Below, one piece after another: positions 1-6,725 of a stretch of 29,472 bases of DNA (positions are counted from its first letter, which is position 1; the number at the start of each line of letters is the position of its first letter). Location of the stretch: NCBI GenBank assembly GCA_050184225.1, contig JBFXAN010000075.1:1-29472 (forward strand), written 5' to 3'. The notes beneath the pieces were generated by a model. That model worked only from the letters and a program-made list of their open reading frames with translations. It did no database searches and was not told the DNA's origin. A program made the position numbers and the translations under genes. This stretch comes from JBFXAN01 sp050184225 (GTDB taxonomy: Bacteria > Chloroflexota > Dehalococcoidia > CAUJGQ01).

Positions 1-225
1 AACCCGCACTTCGCCGCACCCCACGGCGACATGATGATCAGCGGCTGCTTCGGCCTGCTCGACGCATTTGCCGAGAAATATCCGGACACGAAGGAAGCGA
101 TCGAGAGGGCACTTACCTCACCCCCCGGCCCCCTTCCCTCGCAGGGAAGGGGGAGTCCTGGTGGACGATGGTTGAATTGGGATGGGCCTGCCGCAGACAA
201 ACGAGATACTGGTATCGTCGGTTGA
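1..225 (+). CDS. 3' end of an unidentified gene running into a MITE-like repeat
   Basis: The reading frame is open from base 1 and ends at the TGA at 223-225, so the start lies outside the window. Only about 38 residues look like normal protein, up to the helix-like segment ending AIERAL near base 111. After that the frame enters the inverted repeat at 115-272 and reads TSPPGPLPSQGRG and low-complexity sequence. The ancestral stop was probably near base 112, and the tail after it is repeat-derived. I do not recognise the family from this fragment. Codon use before the repeat is GC-rich and coding-like. It converges with the minus-strand gene that ends at 267. Confidence 0.55.
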   Translation, partial: NPHFAAPHGDMMISGCFGLLDAFAEKYPDTKEAIERALTSPPGPLPSQGRGSPGGRWLNWDGPAADKRDTGIVG

Positions 226-272
226 CGAGAACTCCCCCTTCCCTGCGAGGGAAGGGGGCCGGGGGGTTAGGT
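115..272. repeat. MITE-like inverted-repeat element, copy A
   Basis: The left arm is 115-156 and the right arm is 231-272. Each is 42 bp, and they are reverse complements with one mismatch (41/42). Each arm contains its own hairpin, a C5TTCCCT / AGGGAAG5 palindrome around a TCGC loop. The 74-bp centre, read on the minus strand, shares short blocks with copies B (about 4801) and C (about 6696): TACCAGTATC, GTCTG.GG and CATCGTC. No transposase is encoded, so it would be non-autonomous if mobile. It sits exactly between two convergent gene ends and supplies the stop region of both: TAA of the minus-strand gene at 267-269 and TGA of the plus-strand frame at 223-225. Confidence 0.85.
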
Positions 273-779
273 CCGCACGTCCGAGACATCGATCAAATTC
301 TGACCAATGATGTAGCGCCAGCCGCGCAGGCCGCCGATCTTGAGCTTGTGGCGCTTGAGCAGCGCCTTGACATCATCCGCCCGCATCAGCGGCACGAAGA
401 GAATCGTTTCGCCCAGAAATGTAAAGGTCCGCCACTTCTCGATCAGGTCGTGTTCCGGAGTTTCCCGCAACGAGCGGTGCGTCTCGACCTCGCCGATCAT
501 GCTGACTTCGTTGGATGGATCCTCGAGGGCGACGATATCCGGGAACGCCATCTCCTTGCCATCGGGGTCGATGCGCACGCCCACCTGGCGCGCCGGCCGG
601 TTGGTGAAGGTCTTCAGCGTCGGATAGCGGCTGTTGGGGAAGTCGAAGCGGTCCTTGGCAATGCTTTGCACCGCCTTCTCCTGCTCGATATCCCGCCAGA
701 CGAACGTTCTGGTGAGGCCGGGCTCGGCTCCGGGCGGCACAAATGTACCCTGCCGCCACGACTTGTTCGAGATTGCCAT
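267..779 (-). CDS. Predicted PD-(D/E)XK nuclease-fold protein, 170 aa
   Basis: The start is ATG at 777-779, preceded by GGGAGG with about 7 bases of spacing, which rules out the longer upstream frame. The central part has the look of a restriction-endonuclease-like core: PD at residues 80-81 (FPDIVALED), then a strand with GEVET (E97, E99), then EKW and a FLGETILFVP strand/helix pair, and GLRGWRYI near the C-terminus. This pattern occurs in small uncharacterised proteins with a PD-(D/E)XK fold. The usual catalytic lysine is not obvious (E-V-E rather than E-x-K), so enzymatic activity is uncertain. The stop codon lies inside repeat copy A. It diverges from the small membrane protein at 885. 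The fold is an inference from motif spacing. Confidence 0.7.
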   Translation of the reverse strand: MAISNKSWRQGTFVPPGAEPGLTRTFVWRDIEQEKAVQSIAKDRFDFPNSRYPTLKTFTNRPARQVGVRIDPDGKEMAFPDIVALEDPSNEVSMIGEVETHRSLRETPEHDLIEKWRTFTFLGETILFVPLMRADDVKALLKRHKLKIGGLRGWRYIIGQNLIDVSDVRT

Positions 780-884
780 ACAAACGCCTCCCGGCCGGAT
801 GCTTCGTCTGTATGCTACGGAGGTGACGGTTGATCGAGCAATTCCAGCCCGCGCGTCCGAGGGCCATGAAAGTGGAGGTGCCGC

Positions 885-1142
885 ATGCGCAATCCGCGGG
901 TCTTCATCCAGACCATCATCACGCTCGCCTCGGCCTCTTTGGGACTGGTCGCCGCGCTCGCCTGGAACGAAGCAATCAAGGCGACGCTCACGGAACTCCT
1001 CGGCGAAAGCGACGATCTCGTCGGCCTCTACACCTACGCGGTTCTCGCCACGATCATCGCGGTCGTCGTCGTCGTCGTGCTCGGCATCATCGCCGCTCGC
1101 GTCGGCGGTGATGCGGCGATCAGCCGGGAAGCCGAGGGCTAG
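885..1142 (+). CDS. Small two-helix membrane protein, DUF5654-like
   Basis: This 85-residue protein starts at ATG 885 behind GGAGG (874-878) with 6 bases of spacing. It has a short N-terminus (MRNPRVFIQT), a first hydrophobic helix at about 10-27 with the sequence SLGLVAALAWNEAIKATL, an acidic loop (GESDD), and a second very Ile/Val-rich helix at about 50-71. The LGLVAALAWNEAIK stretch is the recognisable signature of the DUF5654 family, small membrane proteins of unknown function. It has its own ribosome binding site. Nothing nearby suggests a partner. Confidence 0.8.
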   Translation: MRNPRVFIQTIITLASASLGLVAALAWNEAIKATLTELLGESDDLVGLYTYAVLATIIAVVVVVVLGIIAARVGGDAAISREAEG

Positions 1143-1193
1143 GTCTGCTGGTGGTAACGCTTCCAGCACCTGATCTGTGCAGCCGGCGGTCGC

Positions 1194-1628
1194 CTATCGG
1201 GGTGTATTGATCGCGCCCAACTGCTGGAGGAGACCGAGCATATCGGCGTTGAGCCAGCCCTCGGCTAACCTTCCAGAATCGAAGCGATGCAGGCTGATCG
1301 CGGTCCAGGCCAGCTGCTTCCCCGTCGGCGCGATCGCCGGACCCTGCCAACCCGGGAGCATTCCCGCCGCGAGTTCGCCGGAGTTGGTGCCGCGCCACTG
1401 GAGGCGGCTCGCAACCGTGCCCTCGGCCGCGACCTGGCCCTCGATCGTCACATGCAGGTCGGGAAAGGCACGACGAAAGCCCAGCATCCAATCGCGGTAC
1501 GACGCCGGACTGAGCGGCTGACCATCGTACACGAGGCCCGGAGCAATCAACGCCTCGACCGCATCGACGGCGCCATCATTCCACACCTCTTCATACAATC
1601 GATGATCCAAGCGGGCGCTTTCTTCCAC
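1194..1628 (-). CDS. SnoaL-like / ester cyclase family protein (NTF2-like fold)
   Basis: The open frame extends to 1697 with a TTG codon, but the best start is GTG at 1626-1628. GGAGG lies 10 bases upstream of it, and the protein then has the usual family length (144 aa). Typical family features follow in order: an N-terminal helix (DHRLYEEVWNDGAVDAVEALI), the APGLVYDG strand, YRDWMLGFRRAFPDLHVTIEGQVAAEG, a central SRLQWRGTNSGEL segment, and GKQLAWTAISLHRFDSGRLAEGWLNAD near the end. SnoaL-like proteins have a cone-shaped pocket and include polyketide cyclases and many unassigned enzymes, so no substrate can be given. It appears monocistronic. Confidence 0.82.
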   Translation of the reverse strand: MEESARLDHRLYEEVWNDGAVDAVEALIAPGLVYDGQPLSPASYRDWMLGFRRAFPDLHVTIEGQVAAEGTVASRLQWRGTNSGELAAGMLPGWQGPAIAPTGKQLAWTAISLHRFDSGRLAEGWLNADMLGLLQQLGAINTPR

Positions 1629-1802
1629 GGTGACCAGACCTCCAGCATCAAGTTCGATGGGTCCGCGCGAGGGATTGTATCGTAGTGTCGTGGTCAAGGA
1701 GATCGGTCTTGCCGCGCGGTCGTCCGCCGTGCCCCCGAACCGCGCGGTCGTCCCGTCTGGTATCCTAATGGCGGCCTCCGTCGCCCTCGTTTTGAATCTG
1801 GC

Positions 1803-1831
1803 TTGCAGCCAAACTCACCGCGCGGTACAAC
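1803..1831 (+). promoter_or_regulatory. Putative promoter of tRNA-Ser
   Basis: TTGCAG (1803-1808) and TACAAC (1826-1831) are separated by 17 bases, and tRNA-Ser begins 13 bases after the -10. The -35 matches the consensus at only three positions and the -10 at four, so the assignment rests mainly on spacing and position. Confidence 0.35.
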
Positions 1832-1844
1832 GAGGGAGGCATCC

Positions 1845-1929
1845 GGGGGGATGTCCGAGCGGTTTATGGTGGCTGTCTTGAAAACAGCTGTGCCGAGAGG
1901 CACCGGGGGTTCGAATCCCTCTCCCCCCG
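1845..1929 (+). tRNA. tRNA-Ser (anticodon TGA)
   Basis: The acceptor stem GGGGGGA (1845-1851) pairs with TCCCCCC (1922-1928), with G at 1929 as discriminator. The anticodon stem GCTGT/ACAGC encloses CTTGAAA, with anticodon TGA at 1879-1881. A long variable arm (GTGCC/GGCAC stem) marks a class II tRNA, and the T arm contains TTCGAAT. CCA is not encoded. The tRNA reads UCA and other UCN codons. Confidence 0.96.
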
Positions 1930-1938
1930 CCCCAGGCG

Positions 1939-2013
1939 AGTTCCAAGTTTCCGGTTCCGGGTTCCTCGTTTCGTCAGTTCCACTCTGGAACTTGGAATCA
2001 GGGGCTTGGAACT
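1939..2013. repeat. Inverted array of heptamer repeats between tRNA-Ser and sucC
   Basis: From 1940 to about 1974 the sequence is periodic with a 7-base step (GTTCCAA, then GTTTCCG, GTTCCGG, GTTCCTC and a decayed GTTTCGT). From 1986 to 2013 the same kind of unit is present in the opposite orientation (TGGAACT, TGGAATC, a decayed unit, TGGAACT). The arms can fold into a long stem, for example 1939-1947 with 2005-2013. It lies after tRNA-Ser and ends 17 bases before the sucC start. It could stop tRNA transcription or structure the sucC leader. Confidence 0.7.
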
Positions 2014-2029
2014 GCCACGGAGTGACACG

Positions 2030-3223
2030 ATGAAGATCCACGAGCACCAGGCCAAAGCGGTCCTGGCCGAGTTCGGTGTGCCCGTGCCGCGGGGGCGCGT
2101 CGCCCGAACGCCCCAGGAGGCGCGCCAGATCGCCGAGGAGTTCGGCGGCAAGGCCGTGGTCAAGGCCCAGATCCATGCCGGTGGACGTGGCAAGGGCGGC
2201 GGCGTCAAGCTCGCCAACTCGTCCGACGAGGCCGAGCAGGTTGCCGGTCAGATCCTCGGCATGCAGCTCGTCACCCACCAGACCGGACCGGAGGGTCAGA
2301 CGGTCAAGTCTGTGCTCGTCGAAGAGCAGATGCAGATCGAGCGCGAGCTCTATCTCTCCGTCATCCTCGATACCGCCATCGGCTGGCCGGTGATCATCGC
2401 CAGTGCCGCCGGCGGCATGGAGATCGAGCAGGTCGCCGAAGAGACGCCGGAGAAGATCGTCCGCGTCGCCGTCGACCCCGCCACCGGCTACCAGGGGCAC
2501 CACGGCCGCGAGGTTGCCTTTGCCCTCGGCCTCACCGGCGACCTCATGCGCCCCGCCCTCGCCGTCGTCGGCGGATTGGTCAAGGCATACCTGGCCAAAG
2601 ACGCATCCCTCGCCGAGATCAACCCACTCGTCGTCACCGTCGACGGCCGCGTCCTCGCCCTCGATGCCAAGATGAACTTCGACGACAACGCCCTCTACCG
2701 CCATCCCGAGATCGTCGAGCTGCGCGACAAGGATGAAGAAGACCCGCTCGAGGTCCAGGCCCAGGACATGGGCATCAGCAATTACGTCAAGCTCGACGGC
2801 AACATCGGCTGCGTCGTCAACGGCGCCGGTCTGGCGATGTCGACGATGGACGTGATCAAATACGCCGGCGGCGAACCGGCCAACTTCCTCGACATCGGCA
2901 CCGTCAACGACTCCTCCCGCGTCGTCAACTCGTTCAAGGTGATCCTCGCCGACCCGCGCGTCAAGGCGATCCTGATCAACATCTTCGGCGGCATGGCCCG
3001 CACCGACGTGATCGCCGCGGGCACCGTCGAAGCGATGACGTCGCTGGACCTCAAAGTCCCCGTCGTCGTCCGCCTCGCCGGCACCAACGTCGAAGAGGGC
3101 CGCAAGATCATCGCCGACTCCGGCCTCCCGATCATCACCGCCGACGACCTCGGCGAAGCGGCCAAAAAAGCCGTCGAAGCCGCCAACGTGGGGCAATCGG
3201 CAGTCGGCAGTCGGCAATCGTGA
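2030..3223 (+). CDS. sucC: Succinate-CoA ligase (ADP-forming) beta subunit
   Basis: With SucD it converts succinyl-CoA and ADP/phosphate to succinate and ATP in the TCA cycle, in the cytosol. The start is ATG 2030 (MKIHEHQAKAVL), the canonical N-terminus, with GGAG at 2019-2022. The ATP-grasp domain fills the first half, with VKAQIHAGGRGKGGGVKLA (nucleotide-binding Lys and Gly loop) and EINPLVV..DAKMNFDDNALYRHP (metal ligands). The CoA-ligase domain follows (LDGNIGCVVNGAGLAM, GGEPANFLDIG, NIFGGMARTDVIA). The length of 397 aa is normal for the family. The last ten residues (GQSAVGSRQS) are encoded by heptamer repeats, so the true family C-terminus is near residue 387. It is co-transcribed with sucD, whose start shares the ACGGAGTGA context of sucC. 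Confidence 0.97.
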   Translation: MKIHEHQAKAVLAEFGVPVPRGRVARTPQEARQIAEEFGGKAVVKAQIHAGGRGKGGGVKLANSSDEAEQVAGQILGMQLVTHQTGPEGQTVKSVLVEEQMQIERELYLSVILDTAIGWPVIIASAAGGMEIEQVAEETPEKIVRVAVDPATGYQGHHGREVAFALGLTGDLMRPALAVVGGLVKAYLAKDASLAEINPLVVTVDGRVLALDAKMNFDDNALYRHPEIVELRDKDEEDPLEVQAQDMGISNYVKLDGNIGCVVNGAGLAMSTMDVIKYAGGEPANFLDIGTVNDSSRVVNSFKVILADPRVKAILINIFGGMARTDVIAAGTVEAMTSLDLKVPVVVRLAGTNVEEGRKIIADSGLPIITADDLGEAAKKAVEAANVGQSAVGSRQS

Positions 3224-3279
3224 TGCAACGGCGACCACCCGGGACTTCCCCGACTGCCCATTGCCAATTGCCGATTGCC
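3191..3279. repeat. Inverted heptamer repeat array at the sucC-sucD junction
   Basis: The left arm (3192-3219) is four perfect 7-base units alternating ggcaatc and ggcagtc. The right arm (3252-3279) read on the minus strand is again four units of the form ggcaatc, ggcaatt, ggcaatg and ggcagtc. The arms are about 32 bases apart and can form a long imperfect hairpin in the sucCD transcript. The left arm is translated as the end of SucC, and the TGA at 3221-3223 follows its last base pair. The sucD Shine-Dalgarno sequence begins 8 bases after the right arm. Confidence 0.85.
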
Positions 3280-3296
3280 TGCGAACGGAGTGAGCC

Positions 3297-4187
3297 ATGA
3301 GTGTTTTGGTAGACGAGAATACGCGCCTGCTCGTGCAGGGGATTACCGGCGGTGAGGGGAGCCAGCACGCTCGTCGCAGCATCGCCTATGGCACGAACGT
3401 CGTCGCCGGTGTGACGCCCGGGCGCGGCGGCCAGATGTTCGACGAGAAGGTTCCCGTCTTCAACACCGTCGAGCAGGCGGTCAAGGAAACCGGCGCCAAC
3501 GTCAGCATCATCTATGTCCCTGCCCCCGGCGCCGCCGACGCTATCCTCGAAGCAGCCGAGGCCGGTATCCCCCTCGTCGTCTGCATCACCGAGGGCATTC
3601 CCACGCTCGACATGGTCACGGTCAAGCGCGCCCTGCGCGGCGGCGACACCCGCCTGATCGGTCCCAACTGCCCCGGCTTGATCACACCCGGCACCAAGAC
3701 CCGCGTCGGCATCATGCCCGGCGATGTCTTCATGCCCGGCCCGATCGGCCTCGTCTCGCGCTCCGGCACGCTCGTCTATGAGGGCGTCGCCCAGCTCACC
3801 AACCTCGGCATGGGCCAGACCACCTGCATCGGCGTCGGCGGCGACCCGGTGATCGGCACCACCCAGCGCGAGGCGTTGGAACTGCTCAACAACGACCCGG
3901 ACACCGCCGCCGTCGTCCTCCAGGGCGAGATCGGCGGCACCGCCGAGCAGGATGCCGCCGACTACATCAAGCACCACATGACCAAGCCCGTCATCGCCTT
4001 CATCGCCGGCAGCACCGCCCCTCCCGGACGCCGCATGGGTCACGCCGGCGCGATTATCGCCGGCAACCAGGGCACCGCCGCCGCCAAGAAGCAGGCTCTC
4101 GCCGACGCCGGCGCCACCATCGTCGAAAGCCCCGCCGAAATCGGCCGCACCACCCAGCGCGTCCTCAAAGAACGCGGCCTGCTGTAA
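3297..4187 (+). CDS. sucD: Succinate-CoA ligase alpha subunit
   Basis: This subunit binds CoA and carries the phosphohistidine intermediate of succinyl-CoA synthetase. It is 296 aa, typical for the family, starting at ATG 3297 with GGAG six bases before. The N-terminal Rossmann-like CoA domain begins VDENTRLLVQGITGGEGSQHA and includes GVTPGRGGQMF, VPAPGAADAI, CITEGIPTLDM and IGPNCPGLITPG. The C-terminal ligase domain contains SRSGTLVYEGVAQLT, GVGGDPVIGT, GEIGGTAEQDAA and GHAGAIIAG, in which H249 is the expected phosphorylated histidine. It lies directly after sucC, separated only by the heptamer hairpin, which could alter the ratio of the two subunits. Confidence 0.97.
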   Translation: MSVLVDENTRLLVQGITGGEGSQHARRSIAYGTNVVAGVTPGRGGQMFDEKVPVFNTVEQAVKETGANVSIIYVPAPGAADAILEAAEAGIPLVVCITEGIPTLDMVTVKRALRGGDTRLIGPNCPGLITPGTKTRVGIMPGDVFMPGPIGLVSRSGTLVYEGVAQLTNLGMGQTTCIGVGGDPVIGTTQREALELLNNDPDTAAVVLQGEIGGTAEQDAADYIKHHMTKPVIAFIAGSTAPPGRRMGHAGAIIAGNQGTAAAKKQALADAGATIVESPAEIGRTTQRVLKERGLL

Positions 4188-4203
4188 CTGCAACCAAGGG
4201 ATT

Positions 4204-4346
4204 GAACCGCAGAGACGCAGAGGCTCTCATGTCATGCTGAGCGGAGCGAAGCATCTCACGCTGCGTTTGTCACCCGGCGAGATGCTTCGTCGCTGCGCTC
4301 CTCGGCATGACATGAGAGCCTCTGCGTCTCTGCGTCTCTGCGGTTC
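4204..4346. repeat. Nested inverted repeat: octamer arms around a REP-like core
   Basis: The outer arms are 4204-4233 and about 4307-4346. They consist of GCAGAGAC/GTCTCTGC-type octamer units, two on the left and three on the right, ending in GAACCG/CGGTTC. Inside them lies a second palindrome, GTCATGCTGAG..GAAGCATCTC (4231-4257), facing GAGATGCTTCG...CTCGGCATGAC (4279-4311). The right inner arm carries extra bases. The core is 24/27 identical to the element at 11138. The whole unit starts 17 bases after the sucD stop and ends 3 bases before the Shine-Dalgarno sequence of the Nudix gene. It may act as the sucCD terminator. Confidence 0.85.
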
Positions 4347-4362
4347 ATGAAGGAGGTCCCTG

Positions 4363-4827
4363 ATGCCCGCCGAGAATGGACCCTGCCCGGAGTGTGGCCG
4401 CTGGCAAAACCGGCCAGTGACCGTGATCGGCGTCGTATTGCGCGGGAGCGATGTCGCCATCATCCGTCGCGGCGGTGAACCGGCGCGTGGGCGCCTCGCC
4501 CTGCCCGGCGGTTATCTCGAACACGACGAAACCGCCGCCGAAGGCTGCCGCCGCGAAGTCCTCGAAGAGACAAACCTCGACACCCGCCTGCGCTCCTTCG
4601 TCGGCTACTACGACGCACCCGACCGTAGCCCCGCCCAGACCGTCAGCCTCGCCTTCCTCCTCGACCATACCGGCGGCACCCTCCGCGCCGGCGACGACGC
4701 CGCCTCCGCCACATGGCTCCCCCTCGATGCGGTTCCCGACAACCTCGCCTTCGACCACAACCAGATTATTGGGGATGTACGGCGGTTGCTGAACGCGGAC
4801 CCCGCCCCCGGCCCCTCCCCCCGCTGA
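4363..4827 (+). CDS. Nudix hydrolase
   Basis: Nudix hydrolases cleave nucleoside diphosphates linked to another group. The Nudix box GX5EX7REUXEEXGU is seen as GYLEHDETAAEGCRREVLEE (about residues 49-68), with the last Gly replaced by Asn (ETNL). The start ATG 4363 has a near-perfect AAGGAGGT (4350-4357). A short N-terminal CPECGRW (residues 8-14) carries one Cys pair that could be half of a zinc site. The body VTVIGVVLRGSDVAIIRRGG and FLLDHTGGTLRAGDDAASATWLPLDAVPDNLAFDH fits the ADP-ribose/NADH pyrophosphatase-like subgroup, but the substrate cannot be assigned. The last residues PGPSPR and the TGA stop are contributed by MITE-like copy B, so the ancestral C-terminus was slightly different. 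Confidence 0.93.
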   Translation: MPAENGPCPECGRWQNRPVTVIGVVLRGSDVAIIRRGGEPARGRLALPGGYLEHDETAAEGCRREVLEETNLDTRLRSFVGYYDAPDRSPAQTVSLAFLLDHTGGTLRAGDDAASATWLPLDAVPDNLAFDHNQIIGDVRRLLNADPAPGPSPR

Positions 4828-4968
4828 CGCGCGGAGAGGGGAGCCTGATCTGACTGTGATGCCAGCTTCACCTTCGCGAGCGTCTGGCGGTTGGCTGGAT
4901 GACGTTGGCATCCCAGATCCGGCGAGGCACCCCTCTCCGCGCGCCAGCGGGGGGAGGGGTCCCCCGGA
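4801..4968. repeat. MITE-like inverted-repeat element, copy B
   Basis: The core arms are 4812-4844 and 4927-4959, 33 bp each, matching at about 31 of 33 positions as reverse complements. The sequence is CCCCTCCCCCCGCTGACGCG and onward. The centre contains GTCTGGCGGTTGGCTGG, nearly identical to copy C, and a further internal inverted pair, GATGCCAG / TTGGCATC. The left arm carries the stop codon of the Nudix gene at 4825-4827. The element lies between the Nudix gene and recJ and ends about 70 bases before the recJ start. Confidence 0.85.
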
Positions 4969-5036
4969 TCCTTGCCCCCCTCCCTCGCCTGCGACATACT
5001 GGATACACGGATGGGGCAACTCTCTTGACAACATTT

Positions 5037-6725
5037 ATGTCAGCCTCAGTCACCGACACGCACTGGAACGTGCGCGACCCGCGCCCGCTGACGAACGTCT
5101 CGATCGCCGGGTTGATGGCGCGTCTGCTCCAGTTGCGCGGCATCGGTGACAGTCAGGAGGCACACCGATTTCTCAATCCCATCCTGCCGGATCGCTTCGA
5201 TCTACCCAACCTCGACGTCGCCGTCATCCGCCTCGCCGCCGCGATCCATGCCGGCGAGCGCATCGCCGTCTACGGCGACTATGACGCTGACGGCATCACC
5301 GCCACTGCTGTCCTCGTCCAGGGGATCGGCGAGTTGGGAGGGGTTGCCTTCCCCTATATCCCCGACCGCTTCTCTGAGGGGTATGGGCTCAACGAGCAGG
5401 CGCTCGCCGCCCTGATCGACGAGGGCGCTCGGCTCGTCGTCACGGTTGATACCGGCACCAACGCCACCCACGAGATCGCCTACGCGAACGAACGACGGCT
5501 CGACGTGATCGTCGTCGATCACCACACACCCAAGGAACACCTGCCGGATGCGGTCGCCATCGTCAATCCGCACCTCAGCGGCGCGCCGGATTCGCTGCGA
5601 TACCTCTCCGGCTGCGGCGTTGCCTTCGTCACGCTTGCCGCGCTCGCGCGGCATCTCGACGTACCGATCGACCTCGACCGCTATCTCGACCTCGTCGCGA
5701 TCGGTACTGTCTGCGATGTCGTTCCCCTGGCCGGCGCCAACCGCGCGTTGGTGGCGCGCGGTCTGGAACAGATCGCCACACTCCGCCGTCCGGGCCTCAC
5801 CGCGCTGATCCAGGCGGCTCGGGTGTCGCAATCCGTCACCGCCCACACGCTCGGCTTTGTCATTGGCCCGCGCATCAACGCCGCCGGCCGGCTCGACCAC
5901 GGCATCAAGGCGTTTGAACTGCTCACGACCGATGATGCCTCCAGGGCGGCCGCCCTCGCCGCTGAACTGGAAGACCTCAATCGCAAGCGCCAGGTGCTCA
6001 CCGCCGAGGCGGTCGCCCTCTGTCGCGAGATCGCCCAAGCTGAATGCGAGGGCGCGCCGCTGGTCATGGTCGGGCATCCGGACGTGGGCGGCGGTATCGT
6101 CGGCCTCGTGGCCGCCCGTCTGGCACAGGAGCATCGCCGTCCGGCGATCGTCTACCGCAAAGGCGCCGAATTGAGCGTCGGCTCCGCCCGCAGCATCGCC
6201 GGCTTCGACATCCACGCGGCGCTCAGTCAGGGTAGCCACCTGATGGAGCGGTTCGGTGGTCACCATCAGGCGGGCGGCTTCACCGTCCGCACCGACCGTG
6301 TCGACGAACTCCGCTCACTGCTCACCACCTGGACCGCCGGACAGCGGGACTGGAGCACCGTCACCCCAACGATCGACATCGACCTCGAACTTCCCGCGGA
6401 AGTGCCATTCGTCCGAGCAGATCTGATCGCGAACATCGCGCGGTTGGAACCGTTCGGCCAGAGTAACGAACCGCCCGTCTTTCTCACCCGCGCCGCGACC
6501 GTCCGAGACGCGCAGATAACCAAGGACGGTAACCACCTGCGCCTGCGGATCGACGCCGGCTCGGGCCGCCGCCCCTGGCCCGCCATCGCCTTCGACCTCG
6601 CCGCCCACCGTCCCCACCCCGGCGACACCATCGACCTCGTCTACCAGATCACCCGCGACCGTCGCGGCGAGCCACAGATGCGCGTACTCGACTTTGCCCC
6701 CTCCCCCGGCCCCTCCCCTCGCTGA
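5037..6725 (+). CDS. recJ: Single-stranded-DNA-specific exonuclease RecJ
   Basis: RecJ is a 5'-3' single-strand exonuclease used in recombination and mismatch or base excision repair. The DHH phosphoesterase core has motif I VYGDYDADGITATAV (D81, D83, D85), motif II VTVDTG (D138) and motif III VVDHH (D161-H163) followed by VNPH. The DHHA1 domain carries GGGIVGLVAARLAQE and ends with GGHHQAGGFTV, then a C-terminal OB-fold segment. Its 562 aa are typical. ATG 5037 is chosen because the open frame farther upstream lies inside repeat copy B. An in-frame TTG at 5025 is an alternative, and neither has a strong Shine-Dalgarno. The last residues (PGPSPR) and TGA come from copy C, exactly as for the Nudix gene. 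Confidence 0.96.
   Translation: MSASVTDTHWNVRDPRPLTNVSIAGLMARLLQLRGIGDSQEAHRFLNPILPDRFDLPNLDVAVIRLAAAIHAGERIAVYGDYDADGITATAVLVQGIGELGGVAFPYIPDRFSEGYGLNEQALAALIDEGARLVVTVDTGTNATHEIAYANERRLDVIVVDHHTPKEHLPDAVAIVNPHLSGAPDSLRYLSGCGVAFVTLAALARHLDVPIDLDRYLDLVAIGTVCDVVPLAGANRALVARGLEQIATLRRPGLTALIQAARVSQSVTAHTLGFVIGPRINAAGRLDHGIKAFELLTTDDASRAAALAAELEDLNRKRQVLTAEAVALCREIAQAECEGAPLVMVGHPDVGGGIVGLVAARLAQEHRRPAIVYRKGAELSVGSARSIAGFDIHAALSQGSHLMERFGGHHQAGGFTVRTDRVDELRSLLTTWTAGQRDWSTVTPTIDIDLELPAEVPFVRADLIANIARLEPFGQSNEPPVFLTRAATVRDAQITKDGNHLRLRIDAGSGRRPWPAIAFDLAAHRPHPGDTIDLVYQITRDRRGEPQMRVLDFAPSPGPSPR

Noticed and set aside
1940..3279. Heptamer arrays as a CRISPR
   Set aside because: Units are 7 bases, contiguous, without spacers, and face each other; no cas gene is present.
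1694..3382. Long minus-strand open frame (562 codons) opposite sucC
   Set aside because: It is the antisense shadow of sucC and the tRNA, Asp/Gly/Val/Leu-rich from GC-skewed codons, and the plus strand encodes an unmistakable SucC.
5025..5030. Perfect TTGACA just before recJ
   Set aside because: It lies only 7 bases before the ATG and has no -10 at a proper distance, so it cannot drive the annotated start; it may be chance.
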